From positions 15,344 through 23,004 of the forward strand of contig PALY01000018.1 in NCBI GenBank assembly GCA_002707085.1: a stretch of DNA of 7,661 nt, read 5' to 3'. The position numbers were made by a program, and so were the translations under genes. This DNA comes from Deltaproteobacteria bacterium (GTDB lineage Bacteria; Myxococcota_A; UBA796). This document shows positions 1 to 6,836 of this stretch, in pieces. The notes beneath the pieces are model-generated. The model saw only the letters and a program-made list of their open reading frames with translations, was not told the DNA's origin and made no database searches. Each line of letters starts with the position of its first letter. The stretch's first letter is position 1.

Positions 1-420
1 ATCATGCGCTTGGTGATCGATGCGCAATGGGAGTTGGATACTGGCGGTGAGGGGCCTTCGAACCTGATCGTTGATCAGGTTGTCCCTGAAGAGCAGTTGG
101 AAGGTGAAAGTGTATCTGTTCTGATTTCCGGCTTGAATATCGACCAAAATGCGAGCGCTCGTATTGGTGAATATGAACTGTCGAGTGTGACTGTCGGCGG
201 CGACGGCGAGACAATGAATGGGCGTACAAACAAAGAGATGAAACCCGGTGTATACGCTGTCGTCGTGACAAACCCCGATGGCAGTGAAGTGGCATTTGAA
301 GATGCTTTCACGGTTTTTGAAGAAACCAAAGGTTGTGGTTGTACCGTGGCCTCTGGAAGTGCCGCAGCCTGGTGGCTTCCTCTATTGGGCCTTGGGTGGC
401 TCCGGCGTCGTCGGAGCTAA
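1..420 (+). CDS. 3' end of a surface protein: IPT/TIG-like domain plus MYXO-CTERM-like sorting tail (partial)
   Basis: The reading frame is open at the window's left edge, so the start lies upstream; the ATG at 4 is probably internal. Of the 139 visible residues, about 22-106 look like an IPT/TIG immunoglobulin-like fold, with an early VVP, a central ISGLN, and VVVTNPDG before a final FTV strand. TIG domains are common in secreted and surface proteins. The C-terminus has GCGC (about residues 111-114), a small Ala/Ser stretch, a hydrophobic segment with WWLPLLGLGWL, and RRRRS at the end. This matches the layout of the MYXO-CTERM signal, known from myxobacterial secreted proteins and thought to be processed by an intramembrane protease and left anchored at the surface through cysteine. 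Surface location is inferred from that family knowledge. The role of the whole protein is unknown because most of it is missing. It converges with the M16 gene that ends at 488. Confidence 0.85.
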   Translation: MMRLVIDAQWELDTGGEGPSNLIVDQVVPEEQLEGESVSVLISGLNIDQNASARIGEYELSSVTVGGDGETMNGRTNKEMKPGVYAVVVTNPDGSEVAFEDAFTVFEETKGCGCTVASGSAAAWWLPLLGLGWLRRRRS

Positions 421-441
421 GTCAAAAAAGCCCTAATCAAT

Positions 442-471
442 GGCGGTGCCGTGTCGGACGGTAATGCCGCC
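442..471 (-). terminator. possible stem-loop between convergent genes
   Basis: The gap 421-487 lies between two convergent genes. It holds an imperfect inverted repeat: GGCGGT (442-447) faces GCCGCC (466-471), and the inner arms GCCGT and ACGGT pair around a GTCGG loop, with a three-base bulge. Read on the minus strand, a run of six T (429-424) follows only after about 12 bases, which is too far for a textbook intrinsic terminator. Read on the plus strand, no T run follows. It may help end either transcript, but this is weak evidence. Nothing else is visible in the gap. Confidence 0.25.
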
Positions 472-487
472 CAACGCCAACCTTGCT

Positions 488-1897
488 TTATTGATCCAAT
501 TCGATCACTTGCCAACTGGCAGGGACGGCTTGTTCAATATCGGCCTGAATTTCAGCGAGGTCGCCCACAACGAGGATGATTGCTTCATCCAAAACACTCT
601 TGGTGATCGCATTGTTGACTGCGGCTGTATCCGCAGCCATGGCTGCTGCGAGGTTTTCTTGTAGGTCTGTGGGCTTCAGGCCGTTGGCCGCAAGACCAGC
701 AAAGCTGCTCGCGATGGAACCACGTGATTCCATTGCTGCCACAGTTTGTGTCTGCCAGGCGCCTTTGGCTTTTGCCAATTCGGCTTCGTCGATACCATCG
801 CTGTAGCGTCGAAGTTCGGACAACAAATCCGATAATGCTGGTGCGGATACCTCACGTTGAACGTTGGTACGAGCCTCTAAGTATCCGTATTGGTTTCTAC
901 CCATGGTAGAAGCGCGAGCGCCGTAGGTGTAGCCCTTCTCTTCTCGAAGCAGCCTGTTCAATCGACTGGTAAATGTACCCCCCAGTACGATGGAACCCAA
1001 CTCGGCGGGTTCTTGTGCCGGGTCACTCATTGTTGGTGCCGACATCATGATTCGCAGGGTCGTTTGAGATGTTCCGGGTTTGTCCACGAAGAAGAAACGT
1101 TGATCTCCTGAATGGACGGGTGGGGCGGGAATGTCTTTTACGGGGTTCCCTGTTGCTTCCCATGAGCCGAAACGCGCTTCCAATGATTCAAGCAAGGGCG
1201 TTGTTTGTACATCGCCGACGACCACGAATGTTGCCCGGTCGGGTCCGATCCGACTCTTCCAAGAGTCTCTTAGATCCTCGGGCGTAAGATTCTTCACGGA
1301 TGTATTCGTTCCGATGATTGGGTGTGCAATGGGGTGACCTTTCCCGAAATATAGTTGGTCCATCGCCCAGCCTGAGATGACTTTTCCATCATCGCGAGCT
1401 TCCGCGATCTCGCCCAGGCGGATTTCTTTCAGCCTGTTCACAGTGCTTTCATCAAAGCGTGGCCGCAGAACCATATCAGCCAGCAAGTCCAGGCCCGCTT
1501 CCAGTCGGTCCGTATGGGCATCCAATGCGATGGACGTTGAGGTTTCAGATGTGCGGCTTCCCAACGAGAGGGCCAGTCGTTCTACCTCTGCTGCAAATGC
1601 AGTGGCATCGTACTCTCCAGCACCACGTTCAAGCATCTCGTCCGACATGCTGACTGTGCCGAATGCATCGTCTGGATCTGCAGCAGACCCTCCGGCGAAT
1701 ACCAGCCGCAAGCTGATCAAAGGCAAGCCTGGCTTTTCCAAAATCCACACGTTGGTCCCATTGGACAAGGTGTGAACGGATGTCACTGGTGGCGTGTACA
1801 GAGGTGTGTCGGCGACAGTAGGGGGTTTGCTAAGGTCAATCACAGGAGTCTCGGGTGTGTGTGCGCATGCGAGGAACAGCAGAGTGGAGGTGATCAT
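488..1897 (-). CDS. M16-family peptidase, non-catalytic partner subunit, exported (possible lipoprotein)
   Basis: This 469-residue protein has the two-lobed plan of bacterial M16 (insulinase/processing-peptidase-like) subunits. The N-terminal half carries LRLVFAGGSAADP (63-75), where the active family has its zinc site. Here the HxxEH motif is absent: residues 81-92 read TVSMSDEMLERG, so this subunit should not bind catalytic zinc. The second half contains GGTFTSRLNRLLREEKGYTYGA-like sequence (about 306-327), the conserved Arg/Tyr segment by which partner subunits help hold substrate. The N-terminus MITSTLLFLAC followed by a Pro/Thr-rich linker suggests export and perhaps lipid attachment at Cys11, although position -3 is Phe and no basic residue precedes the hydrophobic stretch. 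An in-frame stop lies just upstream of the ATG, so the start is firm; an AGGTGA-like ribosome site precedes it. It overlaps the end of the catalytic subunit gene by ATGA, so the two are probably translated together and form a heterodimer. Confidence 0.92.
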   Translation of the reverse strand: MITSTLLFLACAHTPETPVIDLSKPPTVADTPLYTPPVTSVHTLSNGTNVWILEKPGLPLISLRLVFAGGSAADPDDAFGTVSMSDEMLERGAGEYDATAFAAEVERLALSLGSRTSETSTSIALDAHTDRLEAGLDLLADMVLRPRFDESTVNRLKEIRLGEIAEARDDGKVISGWAMDQLYFGKGHPIAHPIIGTNTSVKNLTPEDLRDSWKSRIGPDRATFVVVGDVQTTPLLESLEARFGSWEATGNPVKDIPAPPVHSGDQRFFFVDKPGTSQTTLRIMMSAPTMSDPAQEPAELGSIVLGGTFTSRLNRLLREEKGYTYGARASTMGRNQYGYLEARTNVQREVSAPALSDLLSELRRYSDGIDEAELAKAKGAWQTQTVAAMESRGSIASSFAGLAANGLKPTDLQENLAAAMAADTAAVNNAITKSVLDEAIILVVGDLAEIQADIEQAVPASWQVIELDQ

Positions 1898-3201
1898 TTC
1901 TCACCTTCGTCGTTGGGGCGAACCCGCAGGGAACAGCGTCGTTCCAACGTGAGTGTGGAAGCCGCTGCTTGAATGTCCTCTGCTGTGAGCTTTCGATACC
2001 GATCGAGGTCTTGGTCTACAAAGCCGGGGTCTCCAGTGATGTACCGGTATCGATTGAGTGCTGAAGCTCGCTGGTGTAGGCCTTCCAAGTCTTCGATGAA
2101 GCCAACTTCAAGTTGGTTTCGGACTCGCTCCATTTCTTCTTGCGTAGGGCCTTCTTGGCTGAGTCGATCGATATGGGCCTGCAGTCTGGCTTCGACCTCT
2201 TCGATGGAGTGGCCTTCGCTTGGCTTGGCGGTCACAGCAAATATGCTGCCCAGTAGCTGAGAATATTGCCATGCACTCACTTCAAGTGCGATTCCTTCAT
2301 CAATGACCATGTCTGTGTACAGTCTGCTTGAGCGGCCCTCACCAAGAATAGAAGCCACCAGATCGAATGCAGCGTCGCTTACTTCTAGTGCTGGTGGCGA
2401 ATGCCATGCAAGCACCGTGAGTGGAATCTGTACATTGTCTGTTGTCTCAACTTCAGATTTTACTGGCTTGTCCATACGGGCGGGCTGGGCACGCTCAGCC
2501 AACTTTACTTTGGCGATGCCACCAAAATACTGAGAGACCCATTGTTTGGCCTGGGTTGAATCAAAGTCTCCAGCGATGACGAGGCTCGCATTGTTGGGTG
2601 CGTACCAGGAATTGAAAAACCGAACCACATCCTCCACAGAGGCTGCCTGCAGATCTTCATGGGTTCCAATTACTGTGTGACCATATGGGTGTTCAGTCGG
2701 GTACATGGCTGGGGACATCGCTTCCCATATGACGCCATAGGGGGTGTCCTCGACAGATTGACGCCGTTCATTTCTCACTACATCCCGCTGTAAGTCCAGC
2801 TTTTCTTGCGTCATGGCCTGTGCCAAGTCTCTCATCCGATCGGATTCCATCCAGAGGAATGTTTCAAGAAGATTGGATGGCCCCGCTTCGTAGTAGTCGG
2901 TTGCATCTTCTGAAGTCCAGGCATTGTTCCAGCCACCATACGCTTCCATCCGCTCATCGAAACCCGAACCCGGTAGATGTGTTGTACCCATGAACATCAA
3001 GTGTTCAAACAGATGAGCAAAGCCGGAGCGCCCTGGTTCTTCATCTTTCGAACCAACGCCGTACCATAGATTGACGACCACTTGTGGCAAGCTGTGATCT
3101 TCATGAAGAATGACATTTAGGCCATTTTCCAACTGGTACTGTTCATGGGGGATTTCGATGGCTTTAGCGGGCATGGCGGTCAACAAAAATAAGGGCAGCA
3201 C
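1894..3201 (-). CDS. M16-family zinc metallopeptidase, catalytic subunit, exported
   Basis: This 435-residue insulinase/pitrilysin-family protease is about the usual size for a single bacterial M16B subunit. The inverted zinc motif HLFEH lies at 63-67 inside GFAHLFEHLMFMGT; H63 and H67 are the predicted zinc ligands and E66 the catalytic base. The third ligand is probably E145, in VVRNERRQ. YGVGSKDE before the motif and PYGHTVIG after it are typical of the family. Export is suggested by the short N-terminus MLPLFLLTAMPAKA before IEIPHEQ. The start is GTG at 3201, preceded by GGAG five bases upstream; the frame stays open further upstream but I saw no ATG, GTG or TTG with support there. The stop overlaps the ATG of the next gene (ATGA), which encodes a zinc-site-less M16 partner. 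Known active/inactive M16 pairs work as heterodimers that degrade peptides in the periplasm; the substrate here is unknown. Confidence 0.94.
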   Translation of the reverse strand: MLPLFLLTAMPAKAIEIPHEQYQLENGLNVILHEDHSLPQVVVNLWYGVGSKDEEPGRSGFAHLFEHLMFMGTTHLPGSGFDERMEAYGGWNNAWTSEDATDYYEAGPSNLLETFLWMESDRMRDLAQAMTQEKLDLQRDVVRNERRQSVEDTPYGVIWEAMSPAMYPTEHPYGHTVIGTHEDLQAASVEDVVRFFNSWYAPNNASLVIAGDFDSTQAKQWVSQYFGGIAKVKLAERAQPARMDKPVKSEVETTDNVQIPLTVLAWHSPPALEVSDAAFDLVASILGEGRSSRLYTDMVIDEGIALEVSAWQYSQLLGSIFAVTAKPSEGHSIEEVEARLQAHIDRLSQEGPTQEEMERVRNQLEVGFIEDLEGLHQRASALNRYRYITGDPGFVDQDLDRYRKLTAEDIQAAASTLTLERRCSLRVRPNDEGEK

Positions 3202-3281
3202 ATTGGCTCCGGTGTGGGTGAGTGGAATATCCTGTACACCGAACGGGCGCAGCCCTTCGTCGTTGGCTATCGGTACAGAAG
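3202..3281. promoter_or_regulatory. divergent gap between M16 operon and glycosyltransferase; promoters expected for both
   Basis: If the glycosyltransferase starts at the ATG at 3282, these 80 bases separate two divergent genes and should hold both promoters. I see a weak plus-strand candidate: TTGGCT (3203-3208) and TATCCT (3228-3233) with a 19-base spacer, which is longer than ideal. No clear operator palindrome is visible. The GTG at 3222 could instead start the glycosyltransferase, which would leave only 20 bases. Confidence 0.35.
3207..3210 (-). promoter_or_regulatory. ribosome binding site supporting the GTG start of the catalytic M16 gene
   Basis: On the minus strand this reads GGAG, five bases before the GTG at 3201. 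The upstream frame is open and lacks an obvious ATG, so this site is the main reason for choosing the GTG start. Confidence 0.55.
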
Positions 3282-4409
3282 ATGTCGTCTTATCGAACAG
3301 ATTGTAGGTTTTTCACTGGGTACAAACCGTGTAGGTTTGAACGGTCGTGTTCGGGCTGCAATGAGTTCCGGCCTGCGACTCCAGACATCTTATTGATCAA
3401 CCTTGATGCCATTGGTGATGTCCTTCGAACCACAGCGTTGATTCCCGCCATCAGAAGGGAGCATCCCAACGCCAGAATTACCTGGCTCACCCGTGCCAGG
3501 GCCGCTGAATTGCTGGAAGGAAACCCAGAGATTGATCGCATCTTGGTGTTGGATGTTTCTGCAGATATTCTACTTAGAACATTGTCATTCGACATCGTAT
3601 TGAACGCAGACAAGTCGATGGTAGCGGGAGCGTTGACGATGCAGGTGAATGCCACCGAACGTCGAGGCTTCGGACTCGATTCGGGCGGTGCCATCATCCC
3701 ATTGAATTCGGCGGCGAAACATCTTTTTGATCTGGGCTTAGACAACGAGTTGAAGTTCAAGAAGAATCAAAGAACAGACCCCGACTTGTTGGCTGAAGCA
3801 TTGGGGTTTGTACACCAACGGGACGGGTATCGTTTGCCGTTGACGCTATGCAATCCAGGACCAAGTCGACGGGTGGGGTTCAATACCGGCTGCGGCCCTA
3901 CATGGCCGTACAAGAAATTGGGGTTGGAGACCACGACAGAAGCCATTCGTCGCATTGTCGCGAAAACGGATGAGCCAGTATTGCTATTGGGAGGACCTGA
4001 AGACGACAGAGACCATGCGGAATTGGCATCATTGTTGGGTGATTTTGTCGAGCGAACGCCATTGAAGCGTGGTTTGAAATATGGAGCTTCGGAAATCAAT
4101 CGCTGTGATGTGGTTGTTTCAGGTGATTCTTTGGGAATGCACATGGCCATTGCACTGGAAAAGCATGTCGTCGCTTGGTTTGGTGTCACTTGCCCGCAAG
4201 AGATTGATTTATATGATCGAGGCCTCAAGGTGTTGGCTGATGTTGGCTGTGCGCCGTGTTGGAAGGCCACCTGTTCACAGGTGACTCCGTGCCGAGACAA
4301 GGTCGAGCCTGAATGGATTTCTGATGCTGTATTGGAATGTTTGGTGGCCAGGGCCAACAGCACACCCATCACTGGTGTGAGGGGCGGGGATTGGTGGCTA
4401 CCGACCTGA
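3282..4409 (+). CDS. glycosyltransferase family 9 protein (heptosyltransferase-like) with two cysteine clusters
   Basis: From the ATG at 3282 this is 375 residues, normal for GT9 enzymes. These GT-B-fold enzymes act at the cytoplasmic face of the inner membrane and transfer sugars, typically ADP-heptose, to lipopolysaccharide core. The first Rossmann half opens with ILLINLDAIGDVLRTTALIP (36-55), the family hallmark. The second half has SGDSLGMHMAIAL (280-292), matching the GDSGPMHLA-type donor-site motif. Before the first domain is a cluster C8, C17, C23, C26. Near the end is a second, C323, C326, C331, C337, within GCAPCWKATC. To my knowledge both clusters occur in a GT9 subgroup; metal binding is inferred. 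The true sugar donor and acceptor cannot be read from sequence. An alternative GTG start at 3222 would add 20 residues lacking family character. No strong ribosome site precedes 3282, so the start is uncertain. The stop is 3 bases from the end of the convergent HEAT-cyclophilin gene. Confidence 0.88.
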   Translation: MSSYRTDCRFFTGYKPCRFERSCSGCNEFRPATPDILLINLDAIGDVLRTTALIPAIRREHPNARITWLTRARAAELLEGNPEIDRILVLDVSADILLRTLSFDIVLNADKSMVAGALTMQVNATERRGFGLDSGGAIIPLNSAAKHLFDLGLDNELKFKKNQRTDPDLLAEALGFVHQRDGYRLPLTLCNPGPSRRVGFNTGCGPTWPYKKLGLETTTEAIRRIVAKTDEPVLLLGGPEDDRDHAELASLLGDFVERTPLKRGLKYGASEINRCDVVVSGDSLGMHMAIALEKHVVAWFGVTCPQEIDLYDRGLKVLADVGCAPCWKATCSQVTPCRDKVEPEWISDAVLECLVARANSTPITGVRGGDWWLPT

Positions 4410-4412
4410 GTT

Positions 4413-6818
4413 TTACTCGGCCGGGTCTTCGCCGATGTCGATGTTGACTTTCTCACCCTCGATGAGGGGTGCTTCCTCTTCTGCCTTCTCAAATTCGTCG
4501 GGCATATCGCTTTCTACACTGGGATCGGCGGGTGCGTCTCCTTCAGTGGGCGGCTCTTCTGCATTGGGTGCATCTTCTTCGATGGGTGCGTCTTCTTCGG
4601 TGGGCGCTTCTTCTCCGGAGGGTGCTTCCTCTTCAGTGGGCGCTTCCTCTTCGGTGGGCGCTTCTTGCGTCAGGATTGCTGGAGGCGTGTCCGGGCTTTT
4701 CTTCGGTGTGCGCCACCATGGAAGCTTTTTGGCGCGTGCAGCATCTCGCATGAGCGCCAACCTAAGTATCGCTTCTTCCTTTTCGTCTACGAGTCGGTCT
4801 TCGGTGCTGAGTACCCGCTCTATGCTGATGCTTTCGATTCGATCACCGGGCAACATCGCTTCGAACACATGAAGACCTTGGGTCACCTTTCCGAATACGG
4901 TGTACTTCCCGTCCAAGTGGGGTTGGGGGGAGAGGGCGACAAACCATTGGCTTCCCGCAGTATCAGGGCCCGATAAGGCCATCCCAAGCGCGCCCGTATC
5001 GTACCGATGGTGATTAATTTCATCGGGAATTGTGTACCCAGGTCCACCCCAGCCATCCCCTCGCGGGTCACCACCTTGAACGACGAAGTCTGGAATGACT
5101 CTATGAAATTGGAGTCCATTATAAAATCCGGTATCTGCGAGACGTGCGAAGTTGTGGACAGTCAGTGGGGCGTCCTCGGGATACAGTTCGACTACGACGC
5201 GCCCCCTGGCGGTTGCGATAACGGCGGATCTGATCTCATGAACGGATTTAGTGTCAATGGGGTCTGGGCTGTAGTCGTCAAAGTCGGGCCAGGCTTTCAG
5301 GCTTTTGGCCAACAACACCCCAGCATTCCTCACGCCAGGTTCTGAGTGGGACAGTAGACCTGCGAGCATCGCGTTTGCACGGGTCGCCTTGTTTTTTAGG
5401 ATCGTGTTCCTCTTGTACAAGGCTGCCAGCGCTTTGACTGAACTCATGACCAGTTCGGACGTTTTACCATTGGATGCGGTGTAGAGTAGGCTGGCTTCTG
5501 CAGCAGCGGTGGGGTTGTCTGTAAGCCAGTCTGCAGCGGCTGCCGCGACCACTTCGTCGCTAGAACCCAGGAGTACCATGGCTCTGTTCGCCCCTGACTT
5601 GCCACCCAGTAGCCGTTGAGTCGCTGCGATCCGCACTCCTGGAAGCGGATCGGATTTGGCGAGCCTTAAGAGGGTGTCGGGATCGGTTGCGATGGCTGTT
5701 GCGGCTTTGCGAACCATGGGTGTCATGTCTTCGCTCATGTACTGAACAAGACTCGGTTTAAGCCCCGCAAGGACGCGGTCATAGCGGTTGTTGTCCCGTT
5801 CCCACCAAAGCCCCGGCAAGTCCAGTGCCCGAATCCCGGTCACCGCCTGTGCGAGAGCAGGGTCAACAACTTCTCCGTCTTCATCCGGTTGGTCCATCTC
5901 GACGCCCATTTCGACAATGGGACCGAGAACTTTCACACGGTCAATGGTCTCGACGGCACCGACCGCTGTAATGGCAGCCATGGACACATGGGGGTTTGGG
6001 TCGTTCAATAAATTTGTGACACCCATCCATTGGCAGTCCGCACCAGCACGTACCGCAGCGATGCGAACACTTGGACTATGGTGAGTTGAAGCATGTGTGA
6101 GGAGCTCTTTACGCTCAGCTTTGGCGGAGTTGAGTTTACCTGTGGCCCGTATCAGCATGGCTTTTACGTGTTGGTTTGGTTCGTTCTTTGCGGCTTCTAC
6201 CAACTCGTTGGCCAGTGCAGGACTTACCGAAGTTGGTCCGATTCGCATGAGGGCGAACGCTGCACCTTGACGTATGTCACTATTGACGCGCCTTGATTGT
6301 TGAACAAGTACCCGCACCACCATGTCGATCTTGGATGCACTTACATCTCGCATGGCCATGTGACCCAATCCGGATGCTGCTGCTGCAATTTCTTCAGCAG
6401 TGCGGTCATCTCCAACCGGTTGGTTTATGACATCCAAGAGGGTGTCTACATCCCAATTGTTGCCCTGATGTCCCAAGGCCGCCAACAAATGAACTCGCAC
6501 ATCTGAATCGGGTTCAACTTCCAAACGCTGGCGAGCGATAAGGCGAGATTGATCTGTTTGGCCCAGCGCGAATGCGGCGGCCAAGCGAACCTCTTTGTCC
6601 GGGTCATTGATGAGGGTGCCCAGCCCGTAAAGCGCGGCGGAGTTTTGTAGGCGCCCCAAAGCGTAGCCGGCGCGCGCTCGAACCGTGGGGTTTTCATCAA
6701 CAACAAAGGGCGCCAGATCTGCCGCAGGTACACGCAGAGATTCCAATCGAATGATCTGCGCCTCTGTACGCGGGGGAGCGGCGGCTAGCGCACTCGATAT
6801 CAGCAAGGAGATTAGCAC
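4413..6818 (-). CDS. exported HEAT-repeat/cyclophilin-type peptidyl-prolyl isomerase fusion with acidic repeat tail
   Basis: This 801-residue protein has four parts. Residues 1-14 (MLISLLISSALAAA) look like a very short export signal. Residues about 20-510 are HEAT/PBS-lyase-like helical repeats, with recurring blocks such as NPTVRARAGYALGRL, DKEVRLAAAFALGQ and HSPSVRIAAVRAG; these usually form a curved binding surface. Residues about 531-668 are a cyclophilin domain that should catalyse proline cis/trans isomerisation. It has FHRVIPDFVVQGGDP (571-585), with catalytic R573 and Q581 equivalent to R55 and Q63 of human cyclophilin A, and the conserved GSQWFVALS and LDGKYTVFGKV segments. The position of the cyclosporin-binding Trp is His634, as in many bacterial homologues. 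Residues about 675-801 are charged, with a Pro/Glu repeat (720-767). The start is GTG at 6818, with AGGA seven bases upstream and an in-frame stop just before it. Its likely role is folding of envelope proteins, with the HEAT part binding a partner. This is inferred. Confidence 0.93.
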   Translation of the reverse strand: MLISLLISSALAAAPPRTEAQIIRLESLRVPAADLAPFVVDENPTVRARAGYALGRLQNSAALYGLGTLINDPDKEVRLAAAFALGQTDQSRLIARQRLEVEPDSDVRVHLLAALGHQGNNWDVDTLLDVINQPVGDDRTAEEIAAAASGLGHMAMRDVSASKIDMVVRVLVQQSRRVNSDIRQGAAFALMRIGPTSVSPALANELVEAAKNEPNQHVKAMLIRATGKLNSAKAERKELLTHASTHHSPSVRIAAVRAGADCQWMGVTNLLNDPNPHVSMAAITAVGAVETIDRVKVLGPIVEMGVEMDQPDEDGEVVDPALAQAVTGIRALDLPGLWWERDNNRYDRVLAGLKPSLVQYMSEDMTPMVRKAATAIATDPDTLLRLAKSDPLPGVRIAATQRLLGGKSGANRAMVLLGSSDEVVAAAAADWLTDNPTAAAEASLLYTASNGKTSELVMSSVKALAALYKRNTILKNKATRANAMLAGLLSHSEPGVRNAGVLLAKSLKAWPDFDDYSPDPIDTKSVHEIRSAVIATARGRVVVELYPEDAPLTVHNFARLADTGFYNGLQFHRVIPDFVVQGGDPRGDGWGGPGYTIPDEINHHRYDTGALGMALSGPDTAGSQWFVALSPQPHLDGKYTVFGKVTQGLHVFEAMLPGDRIESISIERVLSTEDRLVDEKEEAILRLALMRDAARAKKLPWWRTPKKSPDTPPAILTQEAPTEEEAPTEEEAPSGEEAPTEEDAPIEEDAPNAEEPPTEGDAPADPSVESDMPDEFEKAEEEAPLIEGEKVNIDIGEDPAE
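4518..4661 (-). repeat. in-frame 18-base tandem repeat coding for APTEEE-type hexapeptides
   Basis: Eight consecutive 18-base units encode, in protein order, APTEEE, APTEEE, APSGEE, APTEED, APIEED, APNAEE, PPTEGD and APADPS (residues 720-767 of the HEAT-cyclophilin protein). The units nearest the cyclophilin domain are almost identical at DNA level and those toward the C-terminus are more diverged. Because the unit is a multiple of three, gain or loss of units would keep the frame. The product is an acidic, Pro-rich, probably unstructured tail. Confidence 0.9.
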
Positions 6819-6836
6819 CGTGTCATCCTATCGAAC
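6819..6836. promoter_or_regulatory. 18-base divergent gap between HEAT-cyclophilin gene and RNHCP gene
   Basis: Only 18 bases separate the two GTG starts. The gap is filled mostly by the AGGA ribosome site of the minus-strand gene (6826-6829) and has no room for a promoter. Promoters for both directions must therefore lie inside the opposite gene's coding region, or the plus-strand gene starts later, at the ATG at 6861. Confidence 0.4.
6826..6829 (-). promoter_or_regulatory. ribosome binding site of the HEAT-cyclophilin gene
   Basis: On the minus strand this reads AGGA, seven bases before the GTG at 6818. With the in-frame TAG at 6830-6828, which overlaps the site, it fixes this GTG as the start. 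Confidence 0.65.

Noticed and set aside
399..417. Six-base inverted repeat GCTCCG/CGGAGC at the end of the first gene, next to a run of A
   Set aside because: It encodes the arginine tail, and the A run is on the wrong side and strand for a plus-strand terminator.
1377..1775. 132-residue Ser/Arg-rich plus-strand frame
   Set aside because: It is antisense to the well-supported zinc-less M16 subunit, has skewed composition and has no recognisable motif.
3284..3299. Near-identical 16-base stretch (14 of 16) shared with 6821-6836, both encoding SSYRT near gene starts
   Set aside because: At this length and mismatch level a 7.7-kb window should give several such matches by chance, and the two copies differ in frame context and surroundings.
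4435..4872. Long plus-strand Ser/Ala-rich frame, and a Leu/Trp/Arg-rich frame at 4469-4753
   Set aside because: Both are low-complexity shadows of the 18-base repeat and cyclophilin coding sequence on the minus strand.
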